This document shows positions 61,618 through 64,000 of a stretch of 64,000 nucleotides of DNA, in pieces; positions within the stretch are counted from its first letter, which is position 1; every line of letters begins with the position of its first letter. The translations under genes were made by a program, and so were the position numbers. Where the stretch lies: positions 1 through 64,000 of the forward strand of contig CASDQW010000046.1 in NCBI GenBank assembly GCA_949282965.1. Direction: 5' to 3'. This DNA is from an uncultured Lentisphaeria bacterium (lineage in GTDB: Bacteria; Verrucomicrobiota; Lentisphaeria; Victivallales; Victivallaceae). The notes under the pieces are model-generated. The model saw only the letters and a list, made by a program, of their open reading frames with translations. It was not told the DNA's origin and searched no databases.

Positions 61618-62121
61618 ATGAGCGATTTTTTGGAAGTTCTAATCAGCTTTATCGTCATGGTCGTCGTGGCCGGCGGTGAATACTGGTTGAAAAAGAGAAA
61701 AGAGCGTCAGGAACACGACGACTACTGGGAGCAAAAACGCAAAAACCGCCGGAAACCGGGCAGTGCTTCCCGCAGCCGGCGGCCCGTTTCCCGCACGGTC
61801 CCGACGGCACCGACTGATTTTTTCGAACCGGATGCCTCGGCGGCAACCACGCCCTCCCGACCGGTGCCGTCTTCGCTGGAACCGGAATGGAGCACCTCCG
61901 CCTGGCTGGAAGCGGCAGAAACTCCGTCACCAGCCCCGACGACGCTGAACGTGCCGTCTCCGGAAATCGCCCCGCGCCCCTCCATGCCGATGGCCGCCAC
62001 GCCCCGCCCCAGGCAGACCGAGAAGCCCCATCCCTATGTAGCCATGTTGCGCCGCAACAGCCGCGCGGCGGTGGTCATGATGGAAATTCTCTCCCCGCCC
62101 AAGGCCTTGCGAAAGCAGTAA
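61618..62121 (+). CDS. Small membrane-anchored proline-rich protein
   Basis: The 167-residue protein has an N-terminal transmembrane helix (LEVLISFIVMVVVAGGEYWL), a charged Lys/Arg/Glu stretch, a long Pro/Ser/Thr/Ala-rich disordered region (about 45-135) and a short basic C-terminal segment with RRNSRAAVVMMEIL. The ATG follows GGGGG. It lies 12 bases after the second FloA gene and ends the operon. Similar proteins beside FloA genes are likely accessory; I know no family name. Confidence 0.75.
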   Translation: MSDFLEVLISFIVMVVVAGGEYWLKKRKERQEHDDYWEQKRKNRRKPGSASRSRRPVSRTVPTAPTDFFEPDASAATTPSRPVPSSLEPEWSTSAWLEAAETPSPAPTTLNVPSPEIAPRPSMPMAATPRPRQTEKPHPYVAMLRRNSRAAVVMMEILSPPKALRKQ

Positions 62122-62135
62122 GCACCGTGTCGTCT

Positions 62136-62174
62136 GTCGCCGCCTCCGGAGTTCCGTGCGGCGACTTTTTTTTT
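62136..62174 (+). terminator. Terminator of the NfeD-FloA operon
   Basis: GTCGCCGC (62136-62143) pairs with GCGGCGAC (62158-62165), followed by nine T. Confidence 0.88.
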
Positions 62175-62219
62175 ACGACGCATGCCAGCGTAGACCGGCC
62201 ACGAAAGCGGCAACGGCAA

Positions 62220-64000
62220 TCAATCCTCCTCGTCTTCCAGCAGCGTTTCCAACTCACTGCGCTCAACCGGCTGTGCATTCTTCGGCAATTCAGCCACACA
62301 CCGGAACCCGATGTCGTTTTCGCTGTCTCCGGAACTTCCGATGGACCAGCAACGCGCCTGCGTAGCGCCGGTCAGATAAGAGCCCCCCATCACACTGTAA
62401 ATGCGCCCTTCCGTATCGGGATTGCGCACAAATTCGCGCACATTTCCCGCCAGATCCTCCACGCCGTATCCGGAACGATCCAGCGGAAACGTTCCCGGCG
62501 GAGCTCCCACCGGATAGGCCGCACGCTGCGGATGCTCGCACAGGAGAGCGGCATCTTTCCGGAATTCATCGCCCCAGACGTAGGAACGGGCATCAGCGCC
62601 GCGCCCGGCCTTTTCCCATTCCAGTATGGTGGGCAGCCGATAGGTACGCCCGGTTTTTCTACTGAGATAACGGCAGTACGCTTCCGCAGCCGCCCCCGTG
62701 ATCCCGACCACCGGCAAATCCTCCCGGAAAGGCGGCAACAAGCGGCCATCCGCATCCCATAAATCATAGGATTTCCGTTCAGAGTCCGTAAAACGCCCCA
62801 TGCAGGCCGCCTTCTCTTCCGGACTGCGCAGTTGTTTCCAGAATTCCAGATATTGTCCGAACGTCACTTCGTTCCGGTCGATCAGGAATGCAGGCAAAGT
62901 CATCTTGCGTGCCAGACCAGCCCCGCCTGCGGCATTGTTGTGAAATTCGCCGCCCGGCACCAGAACCATCCCGTCAGGAATTTCCGGAATCGTGCTGACT
63001 TCCACACTTGTTTCCCCGGCCGGCGTCAGAATGACCGGAAAATACACCGGAGGACGCTCCGGCGCCTCAATCCGAACCAGATAACTGCCCGACGGCAAAT
63101 GATCAAGCAGTGCATCCGGCGCCACCGGTTCCCACTTTTCCACCTCCCCGGCAGGGGATGTCGCAACATCCCGACGCAGATATGCGCGAACATTGTCCGG
63201 CAAGTTCAGTCGCAGGATGCTCTCATCAGCCTCAACCCGCCGCACCAGTTCCGCCAACTCCCCATTCTGCCGAAACAGCTCCGGAAGAATCCCTTTCCAA
63301 CGGGAATTCAACTGCCGCAACAATGAGCGAAGCATCCGGTCGTTCTCTGTGGCGATACAGAACTTGATCTGCCGCAGCATGATATCCGACAACATCCCCA
63401 CCATCTCATGCCGTACCACATCACTGCCTGCTCCGCGATATTCAATTGCGGACAAACTCTCCATGACCGCGCTGCAGTAACTGAAAAACTCCGTCGTCTG
63501 GCGTGAGAATTCATTATCCAGCTCCATTCGTCGTTTCCCCGCCGCCGGAGACCCCAGCCCGGTATCATGCTGAAGCTGTCGGGAAGTCCGCAACGCCAGA
63601 TTATAATAGGCGTCAGCCTGGGAGACATTGTAACGCGCCACCTGGATCAAAGAACTGGTCTGAATGTGTTCGGAAATCCGATTGACCAGATATACCCCGC
63701 CAACAGACAGCAACGCAGCCAACAGAGTCACCGGCACCAGCGGGCGGCGAACGCACAACTTCAACAACCGGTACACCCAGCTGGGGGAATAAGCCTCCAC
63801 CGGATATTTATCCAGATAGTTGCGCACCTCCCGAATCAGGCTCTGCACGTCAGGATAACGATCATCGCGACGGCGGGCCATGGCCTTCAGCGTAACGGCC
63901 TCCAATTCCCGAGGAATCCCCAGAAGCGGTGCCCGCCGCCGGGGCCGCACCAGCCGCCCCGACACAACATCCCGCAACAATGACTCAGTCGGCTTGCTGC
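62220..64000 (-). CDS. Ser/Thr kinase C-terminus fused to a formylglycine-generating-enzyme-like domain (partial)
   Basis: The gene runs off the right edge; the frame stays open to base 64000. Visible order from the cut: end of a PknB-like kinase domain (ELEAVTLKAMARRRDDRYPD, the usual last helices); a transmembrane helix (LVPVTLLAALLSVGGVYLV); a helical extracytoplasmic region of about 200 residues; a PEGA-like beta segment (SGSYLVRIEAPERPPVYFPV); and an FGE-sulfatase domain with MVLVPGGEFHNN, DRNEVTFGQYLEFW, YRLPTILEWEKAGRG and GVEDLAGNVREFVRN. It ends in an acidic tail. The catalytic cysteines of true FGE are not evident, so the domain may only bind ligand. Confidence 0.88.
   Translation of the reverse strand, partial: SKPTESLLRDVVSGRLVRPRRRAPLLGIPRELEAVTLKAMARRRDDRYPDVQSLIREVRNYLDKYPVEAYSPSWVYRLLKLCVRRPLVPVTLLAALLSVGGVYLVNRISEHIQTSSLIQVARYNVSQADAYYNLALRTSRQLQHDTGLGSPAAGKRRMELDNEFSRQTTEFFSYCSAVMESLSAIEYRGAGSDVVRHEMVGMLSDIMLRQIKFCIATENDRMLRSLLRQLNSRWKGILPELFRQNGELAELVRRVEADESILRLNLPDNVRAYLRRDVATSPAGEVEKWEPVAPDALLDHLPSGSYLVRIEAPERPPVYFPVILTPAGETSVEVSTIPEIPDGMVLVPGGEFHNNAAGGAGLARKMTLPAFLIDRNEVTFGQYLEFWKQLRSPEEKAACMGRFTDSERKSYDLWDADGRLLPPFREDLPVVGITGAAAEAYCRYLSRKTGRTYRLPTILEWEKAGRGADARSYVWGDEFRKDAALLCEHPQRAAYPVGAPPGTFPLDRSGYGVEDLAGNVREFVRNPDTEGRIYSVMGGSYLTGATQARCWSIGSSGDSENDIGFRCVAELPKNAQPVERSELETLLEDEED

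Overview
The window is a GC-rich piece of chromosome from a Gram-negative, anaerobic, polysaccharide-degrading bacterium. My best guess is the phylum Lentisphaerota (Victivallis-like), placed by gene content only. Indicators are LPS genes (heptose kinase, kdsB, kdsA, LptA/LptC-like, lptB), a Rex-linked trimeric [FeFe]-hydrogenase, heparinase II/III-like lyases, secreted carbohydrate-binding proteins, Gfo/Idh oxidoreductases with a sugar isomerase, a uroporphyrinogen-decarboxylase-like protein, and Hanks-type kinases with large extracytoplasmic domains as seen in the PVC superphylum. No rRNA, IS element, phage or CRISPR array was found. Most of the sequence is housekeeping or carbohydrate-related.

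Layout. 0-2.4 kb: orphan hypothetical, tRNA-His, two tiny pilin-like proteins (one only 58 aa) with their own promoter, and panD. 2.5-4.9 kb: metG and an HNH protein. 5-15.2 kb, mostly minus strand: URO-D-like protein, mnmE, Gfo/Idh oxidoreductase, Na+/Ca2+ exchanger, heparinase-like lyase, PHP phosphoesterase (plus strand), secreted two-domain protein, ribokinase. 15.6-21.1 kb: FHA protein, ftsH, YggU, dCache-type Ser/Thr kinase. 21.3-26.8 kb: translation/replication operon prs-rplY-pth-rpsF-ssb-rpsR-rplI-dnaB. 26.8-31.8 kb: carbohydrate island with a CBM9-like protein, lactonase and AraC regulator, divergent from a sugar isomerase/oxidoreductase pair. 32.1-35.9 kb: rpsD, secreted parvulin, esterase, membrane zinc protease. 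35.9-42.9 kb: envelope operon ending in lptB and hpf. 43-48.3 kb: large modular heparinase-like enzyme and serC. 48.9-54.1 kb: rex-hydC-hydB-hydA. 54.3-56.2 kb: response regulator and uvrC. 56.3-62.1 kb: secreted trypsin-like protease, NfeD, two tandem FloA flotillins and a small membrane protein. 62.2-64 kb: C-terminal part of a kinase fused to a formylglycine-generating-enzyme-like domain, cut by the window end.

Several promoters follow TTGCAA/TTGACA-N16-17-TAnnnT closely, so transcription units can be drawn with fair confidence. The best candidates for unusual biology are an LptC/multi-OstA fusion beside lptB, the protease-NfeD-FloA-FloA membrane cluster, the kinase with a Cache sensor, the hydrogenase with an extra C-terminal domain, the minimal pilin pair, and an AraC-type operator with 20-bp-spaced direct repeats next to its regulator. 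I found no clearly novel defence or mobile system.
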